Shown here in pieces: positions 14,766 to 15,016 of a stretch of 15,016 nucleotides of DNA (position 1 is its first letter; each line of letters opens with the position of its first letter). Made by a program: the position numbers and the translations under genes. This DNA is from Planctomycetota bacterium (GTDB lineage Bacteria > Planctomycetota > Phycisphaerae > WQYP01): positions 1 through 15,016 of the forward strand of contig JAJYGE010000329.1 of the NCBI GenBank assembly GCA_021785155.1. Reading direction: 5' to 3'. The notes below the pieces were generated by a model. It was not told the origin of the DNA. It ran no database searches and saw only the letters and a list, made by a program, of their open reading frames with translations.

Positions 14766-14890
14766 CGCGGAAAACGCGCGGTGCAAGCACACGCGGCTAT
14801 GAGGGGATTTGCGGTTTCACATTTCAAATTTCCGATTGTGCAACGGGATGGGGCGTCCCAGCACCATGCCCGGATTTATTGCCACGACCC
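14766..14890. repeat. 125-bp direct repeat, copy 2
   Basis: Same orientation as 136-260, 8 mismatches, no gaps. In this copy the element is framed by a near-perfect inverted repeat: GGGGCGTGGCAAT (14751-14763) and ATTGCCACGACCC (14878-14890), 12 of 13 complementary. A fold-back unit of about 140 bp could therefore form. Confidence 0.88.
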
Positions 14891-14937
14891 GGTGATGGCC
14901 AGTCCTCGAACAATCGTTCCGTTGCAGCACCGATGCT

Positions 14938-15016
14938 TTATACGATGTTATGCACTTTGTCATATTGCTGCGCGGTCATAAAGCCGTGCGGCTCGACGGA
15001 TGTTTTCAGCTTCACC
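14938..15016 (-). CDS. 3' end of an unidentified protein (partial, enters from the right)
   Basis: On the minus strand a frame is open from the window edge to TAA at 14940-14938. It gives about 25 residues ending FMTAQQYDKVHNIV. The residue mix looks like a real C-terminus, but the stretch is too short to identify or to exclude chance. It would run convergent with lptG, with the hairpin at 14607-14633 and repeat copy 2 between them. Confidence 0.35.
   Translation of the reverse strand, partial: VKLKTSVEPHGFMTAQQYDKVHNIV

Larger units (their letters stand above)
14408..14937. other. Gene-poor tail after lptG
   Basis: No credible gene is seen in these 530 bp. It holds a small TGCGT-G-ACGCA palindrome (14440-14450), a TAGA-type simple repeat (about 14480-14503), a strong hairpin (14607-14633) and copy 2 of the 125-bp repeat (14766-14890). 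Open frames here lack ribosome binding sites and run through the simple repeat or the non-coding repeat. Confidence 0.6.

Noticed and set aside
14527..14802. 91-codon forward open frame after lptG
   Set aside because: It crosses the strong hairpin at 14607-14633 and runs into the non-coding repeat; no ribosome binding site.
1..15016. tRNA, rRNA, CRISPR array, transposase or integrase
   Set aside because: Looked for on both strands; no cloverleaf, regularly spaced repeat array or recognisable recombinase protein was found.

Overview
The window reads as a chromosomal stretch of a Gram-negative bacterium: it carries both LPS-transport permeases (LptF and LptG), a lipoprotein with a lipobox, and a secreted YceI-family protein. 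The enlarged LptF, the YceI subtype and the mixed gene content would fit a member of the Planctomycetota/Verrucomicrobiota group. That placement is a guess from protein style only; there is no rRNA or other marker here.

Layout, left to right. An unidentified reading frame ends at 122 and is followed by copy 1 of a 125-bp repeat (136-260). Then come a class IV branched-chain aminotransferase (ilvE-like, 390-1262, +) and a secreted YceI-family protein (1415-2074, +). Touching the yceI stop codon is a 94-bp remnant of the 3' end of the nitrite/sulfite reductase gene (2071-2164, -). Next is a SOUL-type heme-binding lipoprotein (2409-3158, +), convergent with dabA (3140-5584, -). dabA follows dabB (5609-7246, -), and the two encode a DAB-type inorganic-carbon uptake complex. 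A LysR regulator (7346-8230, +) is divergent from dabB. The full siroheme/4Fe-4S nitrite/sulfite reductase follows (8391-10190, -), then an HTH (XRE-type) protein with an unrecognised N-terminal half (10330-11199, -). The lptF-lptG operon (11591-14407, +), a gene-poor tail with a strong hairpin, copy 2 of the 125-bp repeat (14766-14890) and a possible partial gene on the minus strand (from 14938) complete the window.

How it works together. LysR most likely senses a signal of carbon or ion status and controls the dabB-dabA operon through the shared intergenic region. In that region an inverted repeat ATACAA-N8-TTGTAT supplies a plausible -35 element to both divergent promoters at exactly 17 bp. 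The same 9-mer TAATACAAT occurs upstream of the reductase gene, hinting at shared control. IlvE, the reductase and DAB together suggest anabolic nitrogen/sulfur and bicarbonate supply. No RuBisCO or carboxysome gene is present, so DAB may simply feed carboxylases.

The most notable structural point is that SOUL-dabA-dabB-lysR sits between two direct 94-bp copies of the reductase 3' end (2071-2164 and 8391-8484, two mismatches). Recombination between them would remove the whole 6.3-kb block and leave yceI and an intact reductase gene back to back. This looks like a module inserted at, or duplicated from, the 3' end of the reductase gene. No integrase, transposase, CRISPR array, tRNA or rRNA was seen.
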